From Methanoregulaceae archaeon (GTDB lineage: Archaea; Halobacteriota; Methanomicrobia; Methanomicrobiales; Methanospirillaceae): 64,000 nt of DNA. How positions within the stretch are numbered: the stretch's first letter is position 1; each line of letters begins with the position of its first letter. Positions 45,789-54,640 of this stretch are shown in pieces. The stretch covers positions 186,001-250,000 of the forward strand of contig JACTVG010000002.1 in assembly GCA_015660965.1 (NCBI GenBank). The letters run 5' to 3'. The position numbers and the translations under genes were made by a program. Below the pieces are notes generated by a model. That model made no database searches. It was not told the origin of the DNA and saw only the letters and a list, made by a program, of their open reading frames with translations.

Positions 45789-46787
45789 TTATTGTCTCCG
45801 CATTCGAAGAACAATAAAAGCTACACAAAACAGACACACAATCGTTATCCATGCCGGAAGCGGAGAATATGTGGTTTTGATTGGAATTGAAGTTTCAGTT
45901 TGTATAGGAATTGTAACAATTTCTGTAGTTTGTGCAGGTTGAATCGTTGTTATTGTTATTGTGGTTTCTGTTGTTACAGGAACTAACGTAGGTGGTGTTA
46001 TTGCAGACACTGGTCTTAACGTTGGTGTAGGTGTGCCTATTAGGTACACTTGTCCATGATTGATCGCAAGATCGATATTCTTCTTGGCATCTGTATAATT
46101 AGGATCAAGACTTGTTGCAGTTTTGAAGCAATCGAGTGCGTCCTGATATTGTCCAAGCTGGAGTAGTGCCTCTCCTTTGTAGTTCCAAACTGTTGCATTT
46201 TTTATGGTGATTTGAGTGCAACGGTTAAATGCATCAAGTGCCTCTTGTGGTTTACCAATCTCTAGCAGTACCCGCCCTTTCTCATACCAAGGTATTAAGT
46301 TGAAGGGATCGAGCTGTCCGCATTTATCAAAATCGACAATTGCTTGATCGGTTTTGTTCAGATTCTCGTATGCGATGCCCTGATTACAATATGCATCTGG
46401 AAGGTTTGACTGAACCGTAAATAATTCATTATAGGCTGTAACCGTTTCATTATATCTCTGAAGATTGAATAATGCGAAGGCTTTCGCATTCAAGGCACGA
46501 CCATCCTGTTTAATTGCAAGTGCTAATTCAGAAACATTTAGCGCACCTGAAAAATTCCCCATCTGATTGAGGGCATATGCTTTTCCTGAAAATGCTGGTT
46601 CAAACTGTGGGTTAATTGAGATCGCAATATTGTAATAACTGATTGCATCGCTGTATTGCCCAATTTTTACCGCATTCTCCCCTCTCATATACCAATCATT
46701 TTCATCATCCGCTTTCACGAGAGGGGCAATCAAAATAATAGTAAATCCAATTATGAGAAGAAATTTTACAACGATCCACTTATCCAT
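45789..46787 (-). CDS. TPR-repeat surface protein
   Basis: 332 residues. Signal peptide (I-G-F-T-I-I-L-I-A-P-L-V-K-A), then about six TPR units recognisable from A-I-S-Y-Y-N-I-A-I-S-I-N-P, A-I-V-D-F-D-K-C and A-L-D-C-F-K-T-A, a Thr/Pro-rich stalk, T-T-Y-S-P-L-P, a transmembrane helix and R-M-R-R. A protein-binding scaffold outside the membrane; partner unknown. Confidence 0.85.
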   Translation of the reverse strand: MDKWIVVKFLLIIGFTIILIAPLVKADDENDWYMRGENAVKIGQYSDAISYYNIAISINPQFEPAFSGKAYALNQMGNFSGALNVSELALAIKQDGRALNAKAFALFNLQRYNETVTAYNELFTVQSNLPDAYCNQGIAYENLNKTDQAIVDFDKCGQLDPFNLIPWYEKGRVLLEIGKPQEALDAFNRCTQITIKNATVWNYKGEALLQLGQYQDALDCFKTATSLDPNYTDAKKNIDLAINHGQVYLIGTPTPTLRPVSAITPPTLVPVTTETTITITTIQPAQTTEIVTIPIQTETSIPIKTTYSPLPAWITIVCLFCVAFIVLRMRRQ

Positions 46788-46852
46788 GCACGAATTTTAC
46801 CGTTATTAGACATCAATCTATTGATATTCCGTCATACACAATTTGGGAATCA

Positions 46853-47920
46853 TTAATTCGGACAGTTGTATCTACTTATCGTAAAAGTGACGGTTAACGC
46901 CATACAAGCAGTTACGCAGAATGCGATAAAAAAGGTCATTGAATCCGCAATTACACCTGCAAGGAAAGGAAGCAAGCTCATTCCAAGATAACTTGTGGTA
47001 GAGAAGAGACCCATTGTAATCCCTTGATTATCCTTAACTTTTGAAAGAAATGCCATTTGGGCGATCATAACAAATCCTGAAAGAGTTCCAATAAAGAAAA
47101 ACCCAATCGGAGAAATGAATGTGAGCATAACACTTCCTGCCATAATTGCAGCTGCAATTTGAATGGTTATTATTGGATCTGGATTGATTCGTGAAATAGT
47201 GATTACCCCCATAATTGTTGCAATACTCATACCCGCGATCAAATTTCCGACAATATCTGGAGATGCACCAGAAAACTTAGGGTAAAGTGACGTTACAACC
47301 CCTGTTATCCCAATAAGGACCAAAGAGGAGTACCAAAGCCAGCGGTAGTCATATATCAGTGATTTTACTATGGCGAGAGTATTCGGTTCTGGAGTTGCGG
47401 GTGAACTCATCATAAAAATACTTAGCAAAATCGAAAGAAGTGTCATAATCGTAAAAAGAAGAATCCCTCCTGTAGAGGTATGGAACTGGACTGCAAGGTT
47501 ACCTCCTAAAATAAGTCCTAATACAAGCCCAAGATTGAGAGCTGCCATAAAATATCCGCTCATTTTTGCATGATCAGGAAGTGAATTGACATGAGCCATC
47601 GCTGCTGCCACAAAGAGCCCAGCACCGATGCCTTCTAAGCAGCGAGCACCAATCACAATTATAGCTGGAGAGAGAACTGTGAGAAGTAAACCGCTAATAA
47701 TGGTGATTCCCAATCCAAATCGAATTACGGGTAATCTCCCATATTTATCCGAAAGCAACCCACCTAGTAGAGTCGTTAGAAAAGCTCCAAGAAAATAGGC
47801 TGAGTAAATCGCACTTTGTAAAGTAGAACTTGTCGCATAAACCGGGAGTATAGGGACAATGGCATTTGAGAGAGCCATTATAGAAAATATACTTAAACAA
47901 ATCGATAGACGATCCCACAT
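46853..47920 (-). CDS. Major facilitator superfamily transporter
   Basis: 355 residues, about ten to twelve hydrophobic segments. The MFS loop motif reads G-G-L-L-S-D-K-Y-G-R-L-P between helices 2 and 3. No clue to substrate. The ATG at 47920 is chosen over a TTG at 47929 that would nearly touch the aCPSF1 stop codon. Somewhat short for the family (about 400). Confidence 0.85.
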   Translation of the reverse strand: MWDRLSICLSIFSIMALSNAIVPILPVYATSSTLQSAIYSAYFLGAFLTTLLGGLLSDKYGRLPVIRFGLGITIISGLLLTVLSPAIIVIGARCLEGIGAGLFVAAAMAHVNSLPDHAKMSGYFMAALNLGLVLGLILGGNLAVQFHTSTGGILLFTIMTLLSILLSIFMMSSPATPEPNTLAIVKSLIYDYRWLWYSSLVLIGITGVVTSLYPKFSGASPDIVGNLIAGMSIATIMGVITISRINPDPIITIQIAAAIMAGSVMLTFISPIGFFFIGTLSGFVMIAQMAFLSKVKDNQGITMGLFSTTSYLGMSLLPFLAGVIADSMTFFIAFCVTACMALTVTFTISRYNCPN

Positions 47921-47930
47921 GGTAACCAAT

Positions 47931-49850
47931 TCAAACCATACGGTATGTCTCTAGATTCATTGGAGAGTGAGTTTCAATATGATAACGTTTGTAGATTGAG
48001 CTTGCAAGATCAATTGTGTTGTTTTCATCGCCATGAATGCAAAAAATTTTTTCTGGTTTTGGTTGAATCTGTCCAACAAAATTCATCAACTGTCGGCGAT
48101 CTGAATGCCCGGAAAAGCCATCGACAGTAACAATTTCAAGATTGATCATAATAGTACCTTTTCTACCCATAGGCACTTCACGCCAACCCTTTTGGATTCG
48201 ACGTCCCTGTGTCCCTTCTGCTTGGTATCCTACAAAGACAAGTGCATTCTTTGAATCCTGTGCAAGATTGTTAAGATAATCCATTACCGGACCGCCATTG
48301 AGCATTCCACTTGTTGTAATGATAACGCAGGGATCACCCCCAATTACTTTCTCCCGTAGCTCAGCAGAATCAACCTGCTGGAAACATTCTGCAAGGAAGG
48401 GGTTCATGGATTCACGGAATATCTGATTCCTGAGGTCGTTGTTAAGGTATTCCGGATAAGTTGTATGGATTGCAGTAGCCTCACGGATCATGCCGTCCAA
48501 ATAAATCTTCACCTTAGGTATCTTTTCAAGTCTCATTCCTTCTTCTAAAGCAAGCATAACTTCCTGTGAACGCCCAACAGCAAATGCAGGAATAATAACT
48601 TTACCACCGCGGGAAAGAACAGTGTTTATAGTCTCGTAAAGCTTGGTTTCGGCATCCGATCGTTGAGGTTGAAAATCGTTTGATCCACCATATGTACTTT
48701 CCATGAATAAAGCTTCAAGTCGAGGGAATTGGCTGATAGCGGGGTTGAAAAGTCGACTTTTACTGTAGTTGAAGTCCCCAGTAAATGCAATATTGTACAA
48801 ACCGTCACCAATGTGGAAATGAACGATTGCTGAACCTAAAATGTGACCTGCATTATGGAAAGTAACCTTTATATCCGGCGCTATATCAGTAACGCTACCA
48901 TAATTGAGTGTAATAGAGTGTTTAATATACTCCTTCACCTCGTTTGAACTATACGGGATCTTGCGATCTTCCTTGTTGATAATATCGAGATAATCTAGCT
49001 GTAGCATTGCAGAGAGATCACGAGTCGGTGATGTCGAATAAACAGGACCTTCATATCCATATTTATAGAGAAGCGGTATAAGGGCACAATGATCAAGGTG
49101 TGCATGAGTGAGAACTACAGCATCAAGGGAAGAAAGCGGGTGAATTTCAGGGAGGTAAAGATATGGGGTCCCATTGGTGTTATCTGGTTTTTCACCACAG
49201 TCAATCAGTATACGACTATCAGGAGTTGTAAGTAGAAATGCCGCCCGTCCAACCTCGCGACAACAGCCAAGCATGGTAACTCGAGCCCATTGATCTTTTT
49301 TCTGAGTATCCTTTCCATTCTCGTCTTTTATCGCAATATCCCGGTGGATACGCCGCCCAATTGTACGTAAGAATTGTTTTCGATCTTCATTCACTAATCG
49401 CAGATATTGTCTGATCTGTTTAACGGTAGTGCTTTCAATTGGAGGTGTCCGAACCACTTTTGGCGTCCATCCGATATGCTTGGTGATTTCCCGAAGTGTT
49501 GCACCGTTTTTACCGATTACAACTCCAGGTTTCTCGGCTTCAATTAACACTTCACCGGTGTCTGCATCAAAAAAAATATCAGTTATACCGGCTGTTTCGG
49601 GGACAACAGTTCTTATTTCTAAGATTGCTTTTTCAGGATCTTCAAGTATTGTTGGTCGCACAACAATGCGTTTACGAAGATCACGGGCAAGAACTCTAAT
49701 TAGATCAGCTTCGTCGGCAAAGCGTTTCGGGTCATCCGTATAGATAACAAGTTCCGGACCCTCAAACTCTACCTGTGAAATCGTGATACCGCGAGGGATC
49801 TTTTCGTTGATCTTATCTTTAAGCTCTTTTAACCGTTCTTCAATAAGCAT
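47931..49850 (-). CDS. Beta-CASP ribonuclease aCPSF1
   Basis: 639 residues. The archaeal homologue of CPSF73: N-terminal KH domains (I-V-I-G-K-N-G-A-T-L-R-E near 130), metallo-beta-lactamase motif T-H-A-H-L-D-H-C, beta-CASP region with F-M-E-S-T-Y-G-G and G-Y-Q-A-E-G-T, and a final H-S-D-R-R-Q. Known as the general 3'-end processing and termination factor for U-rich terminators in methanogens. Length and order are normal. Confidence 0.94.
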   Translation of the reverse strand: MLIEERLKELKDKINEKIPRGITISQVEFEGPELVIYTDDPKRFADEADLIRVLARDLRKRIVVRPTILEDPEKAILEIRTVVPETAGITDIFFDADTGEVLIEAEKPGVVIGKNGATLREITKHIGWTPKVVRTPPIESTTVKQIRQYLRLVNEDRKQFLRTIGRRIHRDIAIKDENGKDTQKKDQWARVTMLGCCREVGRAAFLLTTPDSRILIDCGEKPDNTNGTPYLYLPEIHPLSSLDAVVLTHAHLDHCALIPLLYKYGYEGPVYSTSPTRDLSAMLQLDYLDIINKEDRKIPYSSNEVKEYIKHSITLNYGSVTDIAPDIKVTFHNAGHILGSAIVHFHIGDGLYNIAFTGDFNYSKSRLFNPAISQFPRLEALFMESTYGGSNDFQPQRSDAETKLYETINTVLSRGGKVIIPAFAVGRSQEVMLALEEGMRLEKIPKVKIYLDGMIREATAIHTTYPEYLNNDLRNQIFRESMNPFLAECFQQVDSAELREKVIGGDPCVIITTSGMLNGGPVMDYLNNLAQDSKNALVFVGYQAEGTQGRRIQKGWREVPMGRKGTIMINLEIVTVDGFSGHSDRRQLMNFVGQIQPKPEKIFCIHGDENNTIDLASSIYKRYHIETHSPMNLETYRMV

Positions 49851-49873
49851 AGAGTAAACGTCCTAAAAAAAAG

Positions 49874-50515
49874 TTATATGTGAGTCTTGGCGAGGTATTG
49901 TTTGAGTTTGTCCTCCCCTAATTCTTGATATTTATCTTTTGTGATCACTACAACATGGATCCCTTCACCAGATCCAGCATCACGTTTCATCGCGGCTATT
50001 AATCCTCGGATTGTAAGATCAATCGCTTCATCTTCTTTCAAACCTGTTTTGAATCTATCTTCAAGCACACCGTATGCCATTGGGGATCCAGAACCAGTTG
50101 AAACTATTTCCTCTTCCTTCGTTGATCCACCGAGTGCATCAACAGAATAAACGCTCGGTCCGTGTTCGTCCACACCGCCAACTAGTAACTGGACATAATA
50201 TGGGAAATAACGATTCTGGTTTAGGTAATTAGAGAGTAACGTTGCAGCAGCACCGACGGTGATTGGACGCCCTCTTCGGATTTGGTACAGACTACATTCC
50301 ACAGTAAGAATTCTGGCAATTTGTTGGGCATCGCCAACGCCACCCGCTGTTGTCATACCAATCCGATCAGCGACTTGGTAAACTTTCTTTGCTTTTTTAC
50401 TTGCAATCATGAAACCCATTGTTGCCCGCTTCTCAGTAGCGAGGATAACGCCATCTAAGAAGACTAGCCCAATGGTTGTCGTTCCCTTCATAGAATCCTG
50501 GTACTGTTCAGGCAT
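49874..50515 (-). CDS. psmB: Proteasome beta subunit
   Basis: 213 residues. After a short propeptide, G-T-T-T-I-G puts the mature catalytic threonine at residue 12; K-R-A-T-M-G and G-S-G-S-P-M-A-Y-G complete the active site. It assembles with PsmA into the 20S core; psmA is not in the window. Its downstream neighbour on the same strand is aCPSF1. Confidence 0.95.
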   Translation of the reverse strand: MPEQYQDSMKGTTTIGLVFLDGVILATEKRATMGFMIASKKAKKVYQVADRIGMTTAGGVGDAQQIARILTVECSLYQIRRGRPITVGAAATLLSNYLNQNRYFPYYVQLLVGGVDEHGPSVYSVDALGGSTKEEEIVSTGSGSPMAYGVLEDRFKTGLKEDEAIDLTIRGLIAAMKRDAGSGEGIHVVVITKDKYQELGEDKLKQYLAKTHI

Positions 50516-50600
50516 GTTGATTCCTCAAAAAATTAATAAACGCTGAAAATTATCTAAAAGCGCTTTATTAATAACACGACATTAAGAAATTTAAAGGTTT

Positions 50601-51446
50601 TTATTCTGCCGATTCGCAGAGCACTCGTAAAAGTTCACGATCATAGAGCATAGCAACTAATCGCTTGTCCCCATTTATAACGGGTAATTGATCGACACGA
50701 GCTCTACGCATTTTTAATGCACACTCACTCACTTCTGCATTTTGTGGTACTGCAATCACATTTTTTACCATTGCAGTTTTAACGGGTCGGTCTGGTAACT
50801 GCACTTTTGAAATGCTATAACTTAATGTATGCATATCACGGATACTTTCCCAAGTCCATTCATCATCATCCGTGCCATTAGAAAAATCGCTTACGCCAAC
50901 AGAATCCTCAATAATGGAATTACGGATCAGGTCTCGCTCCGAAATAATCCCTTGAAGTCGACTTTCAGAATCCAGAATAGGAATTGCATCTACACCTGAA
51001 ATTTGCATCACACGCCCTACGAGCGGCAATGGTGTTTCTTCCCAAAGTGCAAATGTTTGACTGACGTATTTATCTTTAATTTCTTCTTTGATCTTTATTT
51101 GCGCAATCGCATGGATGAGATCCGCAACTGAAAGCAATCCTACTAATTTATTTTTCTCAACAACAGGAAGACGCCTTATCTTTTTGGAGATCATTAAACG
51201 GGCAGCTTCACGTATTTCGGCATCAGGTTCGATTGTAAAAGGTTTCGTTGTCATTAAGAGTCCGAGCTGTGTTTCTTCAGGTTTTCGAAGCAAGTCCTTT
51301 CGCGTAATAATTCCAATAAGTTTCTTACTCTTAATTACTGGAACACCGGATATTCCTGTCCGTTTCAAAATTTTTAAAACATCGTCACGATTTCCGGGAA
51401 TATCGACGTGAACGACATCGGATGTCATATAGTCTTTTACTAACAT
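50601..51446 (-). CDS. Four-CBS-domain protein
   Basis: 281 residues made of four CBS motifs (start D-Y-M-T-S-D-V-V-H-V; T-K-P-F-T-I-E-P; S-G-V-D-A-I-P-I-L; V-K-T-A-M-V-K-N-V), with the typical G-I-I-T-R-K-D-L ends. CBS pairs bind AMP, ATP, SAM or related ligands. No catalytic domain. It starts 5 bp after a Usp gene, so the operon carries two adenine-nucleotide sensors. Ligand and target are unknown. Confidence 0.88.
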   Translation of the reverse strand: MLVKDYMTSDVVHVDIPGNRDDVLKILKRTGISGVPVIKSKKLIGIITRKDLLRKPEETQLGLLMTTKPFTIEPDAEIREAARLMISKKIRRLPVVEKNKLVGLLSVADLIHAIAQIKIKEEIKDKYVSQTFALWEETPLPLVGRVMQISGVDAIPILDSESRLQGIISERDLIRNSIIEDSVGVSDFSNGTDDDEWTWESIRDMHTLSYSISKVQLPDRPVKTAMVKNVIAVPQNAEVSECALKMRRARVDQLPVINGDKRLVAMLYDRELLRVLCESAE

Positions 51447-51451
51447 ATCGG

Positions 51452-51886
51452 TTATAATCTCACCACCATAGTTGTGATCTTGCCATGTGTGACGACATAA
51501 TTACTGACACTCCCCAAAAGGAGACGATCGGTTTTGCTTTTTCCATGCGAGCCAACAACGATCAAATCTACCTTCTGACGTTCAGCAAGTGAAATTATCT
51601 CATTACCAGCATGTCCCTGTTTGATGTGCGTTGTAAGTTGGATCCCCTTGTCTGTGGCAACCCTTTTTGCCTTTGCGAGTACCTCATTACCCTCCTTTTC
51701 GAGAGCACGATACATAATCTCAACTGTATTATCGGAAGGAAGGGACGAAAAAAGACCAGTTTCAACGACATAAATGGCAACTAGTTTGGCTTTATGAAGC
51801 CCAGCCTCTTCGATAGCACACCCAAACGCGTGCTCACTAGCGTTCGAGCCGTCAATCGCGACAAGTATATTAGAGAACACAGGCAT
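51452..51886 (-). CDS. Universal stress protein UspA
   Basis: 144 residues. I-L-V-A-I-D-G-S-N-A-S-E at the N-terminus and G-S-H-G-K-S-K-T-D-R-L-L-L-G-S-V-S-N-Y at the end give the complete ATP-binding pattern (GxxG-9x-GS). ATG at 51886 (M-P-V-F) preferred over an in-frame TTG. Cotranscribed with the CBS protein. Confidence 0.92.
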   Translation of the reverse strand: MPVFSNILVAIDGSNASEHAFGCAIEEAGLHKAKLVAIYVVETGLFSSLPSDNTVEIMYRALEKEGNEVLAKAKRVATDKGIQLTTHIKQGHAGNEIISLAERQKVDLIVVGSHGKSKTDRLLLGSVSNYVVTHGKITTMVVRL

Positions 51887-51918
51887 CACCCAGAACAAAC
51901 ATGCCTGTTTTGTTGGAT

Positions 51919-52956
51919 TTATGAATTAAAAACGTTTGTCCCGATAATATTGGAATTTGCCCGTTTTACAATGCTTGCAACAGGATGTTGACTGAAGCGC
52001 AGATTTGAGAAACGAGGATTTATTAAAAAAAGGTTCGCGCGCGTACCTGTTTTAATAAAAAACGGTTCGCCCTTAATTGAAGATCCAGAGATTGCCATCT
52101 GTAACGTGATAATTGGATCGAGTCGATATATTGTGTGAACAAATGCCATTTCCGTAAACATGTCAGGTTCGACAAACATCACATTGTCAGTGCCTAAATA
52201 TACCGTGCAACCTAAATTGAGCATTCTTTCTATAGGTGGATGAGCTTTTGATGAGGTTGCATCAAGAGTCCAATTTGATCGCGGACAAACAACTATTGGT
52301 ATCGAACGGTCTGCGCATTGCTTGAGTTGTTTATTAGTTGCATGTGTGGCATGGATAATAAAATTAGGATCATAAGCAAGCGCAGCATCAACATCCTTAC
52401 TATCCATCTCACCAGCATGGAAAGCCACTTGTTTGCCATTTCGTTTTGCTTTAGCAACAATTCGATCGAGATCAGGAATATCTCGAACACTGCTCACACC
52501 TAAGCCGTCGCTATCAATTTCACCACCGTCTCTTCCAAAAATTACACAACGAAAAGGTTGATTCGCAGCTGCTTCCCGTAACGCAATAACACCATCAGAT
52601 CCACCCTCACGAAAATCAACACACCCTGCCGTCCCATGATTTACCATATTCCCGATGCTTGTTTTCATACCTGTAACAATGTCCTTACGTGAGGCAGTAG
52701 CAAGAAGTCGATGTTTTAACCCATTTGGAGGTGTGACGAGTTCGACAAGATCGCCTTTGGTAGTATAATCCATTGCAATTGTATCCCCCAAATGCGTGTG
52801 AGCATTAAATAAAGCCGGGCAGATCCAAATATCAGGAGATTTATCAGTTTCTTCGATAGCGATTATGATGCCACGTTCGATTATAATATCGACCGATCGT
52901 AGTGTAAGATCTTCCTCAATTAGAGCGTGCCCAGAAATCACCATTGGGCGTTCCAT
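51919..52956 (-). CDS. Amidohydrolase-family deaminase-like protein
   Basis: 345 residues. H-T-H near residue 54 (F-N-A-H-T-H-L-G), H-A-G-E near 200, H-A-T-H and the aspartate in G-T-D-N-V show the metal-dependent amidohydrolase barrel of the cytosine deaminase/chlorohydrolase group. Substrate unknown; in methanogens such enzymes deaminate adenosine-related compounds or guanine. The start at 52956 is divergent from sec61 beta. Confidence 0.82.
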   Translation of the reverse strand: MERPMVISGHALIEEDLTLRSVDIIIERGIIIAIEETDKSPDIWICPALFNAHTHLGDTIAMDYTTKGDLVELVTPPNGLKHRLLATASRKDIVTGMKTSIGNMVNHGTAGCVDFREGGSDGVIALREAAANQPFRCVIFGRDGGEIDSDGLGVSSVRDIPDLDRIVAKAKRNGKQVAFHAGEMDSKDVDAALAYDPNFIIHATHATNKQLKQCADRSIPIVVCPRSNWTLDATSSKAHPPIERMLNLGCTVYLGTDNVMFVEPDMFTEMAFVHTIYRLDPIITLQMAISGSSIKGEPFFIKTGTRANLFLINPRFSNLRFSQHPVASIVKRANSNIIGTNVFNS

Positions 52957-53004
52957 GTGAACTCCTGACTCTCTTTTATATATCGAAAAATGAAATAGAT
53001 ATGC

Positions 53005-53172
53005 ATGGCAAAGAAACAGGGAGGCCGGCTAATGTCATCTGCTGGTCTCGTGAACTATTATGATAGTGAAGACCGCCGTGCAGTCCATATCAATCCTATC
53101 GTTGTAATGGTGGTTGCAGCAGTGATTGGTATCATCATACTCATTCTAAATACAATTTATGCGCATTCATGA
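53005..53172 (+). CDS. secG: Protein translocase subunit Sec61 beta (SecG)
   Basis: 55 residues. Short basic N-terminus (A-K-K-Q-G-G-R-L), the conserved S-S-A-G-L-V-N-Y-Y, and a single C-terminal membrane helix (V-V-M-V-V-A-A-V-I-G-I-I-I-L) ending A-H-S. This is the archaeal Sec61 beta pattern. An ATG at 53001 is out of frame. It overlaps the cofE 3' end by 16 bp. Confidence 0.93.
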   Translation: MAKKQGGRLMSSAGLVNYYDSEDRRAVHINPIVVMVVAAVIGIIILILNTIYAHS

Positions 53173-53918
53173 TCCAATTCTTTTTTCAATAATTTTCTGG
53201 TAATGTCTTCATCTTTTGTAAAGTATAGATTATCATGCCCAGTCCAAACCGGACAATTTCGGAAAATAGCTGCAGGTACACCGTTATTACTCTCTCCCAT
53301 CACAAAGTTTGCAAACCCAGCAATCTCATCGACGACAGCTTCCTCAGTGATCTTGAGGACATGACCAAATAGATCTACGTCACCTCTAAAATCTCGAATT
53401 GCCTTCATCCCACTCCATCCAATTGCATTTCCAGTTTGCCCGCGCCGGAATGATCTCCCGCATGTGTCAGTAATAATCACACCAACATTTTTTCCAGAAA
53501 TTTTTTTGATTTCTGATCGCAATCCATCTGCAGCCTTCATTGGATCTGGCGGGAGAAAGATTACCATACCATCTTCAATATTGCTCTGATCGACCCCAGC
53601 TCGAACTCCAATATGGCCAAATTGTAGTTCAGAAAGAATGAAAGGATGTTCCATGATGATGTCAGCCGAAGCATCAAGTATCACCTGAACAAAGCGCGGA
53701 TCTTCACCATTAAGACGCGCAAGGCGCTCTGCCCGATCACTGGGAGAGATTGATTTAAGAGACTTTGTATAACCCTTTGATTTAGAGTAAATGGTTGACG
53801 CAATGCAGAGAATATCGCCATTTTGAAATATCTGATTTTTACAGATAAGTGATGCGATATTGTCACCCTTTTGAATGAGAGGGAGTCCGTGGATTCCGAT
53901 TACGGTGATATGGTCCAT
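53157..53918 (-). CDS. cofE: Coenzyme F420-0:L-glutamate ligase
   Basis: GTP-dependent addition of glutamate to F420-0. 253 residues from M-D-H-I-T-V; G-D-I-L-C-I-A-S-T-I, V-I-I-T-D-T-C-G-R-S-F-R-R-G-Q and G-A-K-like G-I-G-W-S-G-M-K are diagnostic. The open frame extends to 54260 but that part lies over the opposite zinc-ribbon gene and shows no family sequence, so 53918 is the right start. Confidence 0.94.
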   Translation of the reverse strand: MDHITVIGIHGLPLIQKGDNIASLICKNQIFQNGDILCIASTIYSKSKGYTKSLKSISPSDRAERLARLNGEDPRFVQVILDASADIIMEHPFILSELQFGHIGVRAGVDQSNIEDGMVIFLPPDPMKAADGLRSEIKKISGKNVGVIITDTCGRSFRRGQTGNAIGWSGMKAIRDFRGDVDLFGHVLKITEEAVVDEIAGFANFVMGESNNGVPAAIFRNCPVWTGHDNLYFTKDEDITRKLLKKELDHECA

Positions 53919-54077
53919 AGCATCATGATATTCAGATATATATCTGATAAAGGTGTTTCGTTGTGAATCTGGAACATAGATATAAACACTTTTCAAAACA
54001 ATTTTTTTAAAATTCTCATCGCAATCTATTGACCAGCGATATATTTTTATAATGAAGTTACTGAATACCCTTTGACC

Positions 54078-54344
54078 ATGTACGTTATTGTCCGGTGCCC
54101 TGGATGCCGGACGTTCACTTATGTAGACCGGTACCAGCGCTGGAAACTCTGTCCTGTTTGCGGACAAGCTTACGAAGTGAATCGAGTACCCGCATATCTT
54201 GAGGTAGAAGATTATATCGAAGCCGAGCATATTGTGCGTCAGCTTGAGCAGTATCTTCACACAATGAAACGAAAAGATCTAACTCCTGAGGAAATGGAAG
54301 ACCTTCGCCGGCAGTACGCGATGTGGGTGCGAAAAAAGATATAA
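54078..54344 (+). CDS. DUF1922 zinc-ribbon protein
   Basis: 88 residues. Two CxxC knuckles near the N-terminus (R-C-P-G-C-R-T and L-C-P-V-C-G-Q) make a zinc ribbon; the rest is helical (V-E-D-Y-I-E-A-E-H-I-V-R-Q). Matches DUF1922. Nucleic-acid binding is likely. The ATG at 54078 is preferred over an in-frame TTG at 54072. Confidence 0.82.
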   Translation: MYVIVRCPGCRTFTYVDRYQRWKLCPVCGQAYEVNRVPAYLEVEDYIEAEHIVRQLEQYLHTMKRKDLTPEEMEDLRRQYAMWVRKKI

Positions 54345-54365
54345 TCAAAAAACCTTTTTCAAAGT

Positions 54366-54515
54366 TTACCATCGCTGACCGCATCTGGGACAAATCATGG
54401 TGATGGGGCGACGGCATTTTGGGCAATAGAGACCACGATAATTAGTATATTCAACAGGAATCTTACAATGCCTGCAGAAAATATGTTCTTCAAAACCGCA
54501 GGTATGCCTTTGCAT
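54366..54515 (-). CDS. 49-residue multi-zinc-knuckle protein
   Basis: Starts M-Q-R-H-T-C-G-F and ends M-I-C-P-R-C-G-Q-R-W. Cysteines pair as C-x7-C-R-H-C, C-P-K-C and C-P-R-C, a compact one- or two-zinc protein. The last ten residues have the classical zinc-ribbon end. The frame is clean and the gene lies convergent to DUF1922, divergent from the AIM24 gene. Too short for most gene callers; no start alternative beyond the ATG. Confidence 0.6.
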   Translation of the reverse strand: MQRHTCGFEEHIFCRHCKIPVEYTNYRGLYCPKCRRPITMICPRCGQRW

Positions 54516-54640
54516 ATGGTGTTGTAGCGAATCCAGAGAAATAAGTGTTTTGGCAAAAGATAAAACGAATCTGCAATTCGGATTCTATTTTCACACAATA
54601 CATTTGTATTTATATGCTTCACCTTTGATCTGGAGTTACG

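Noticed and set aside
53919-54260. N-terminal extension of cofE
   Set aside because: It lacks CofE family sequence, lies over the opposite DUF1922 gene and the proper CofE start is at 53918.
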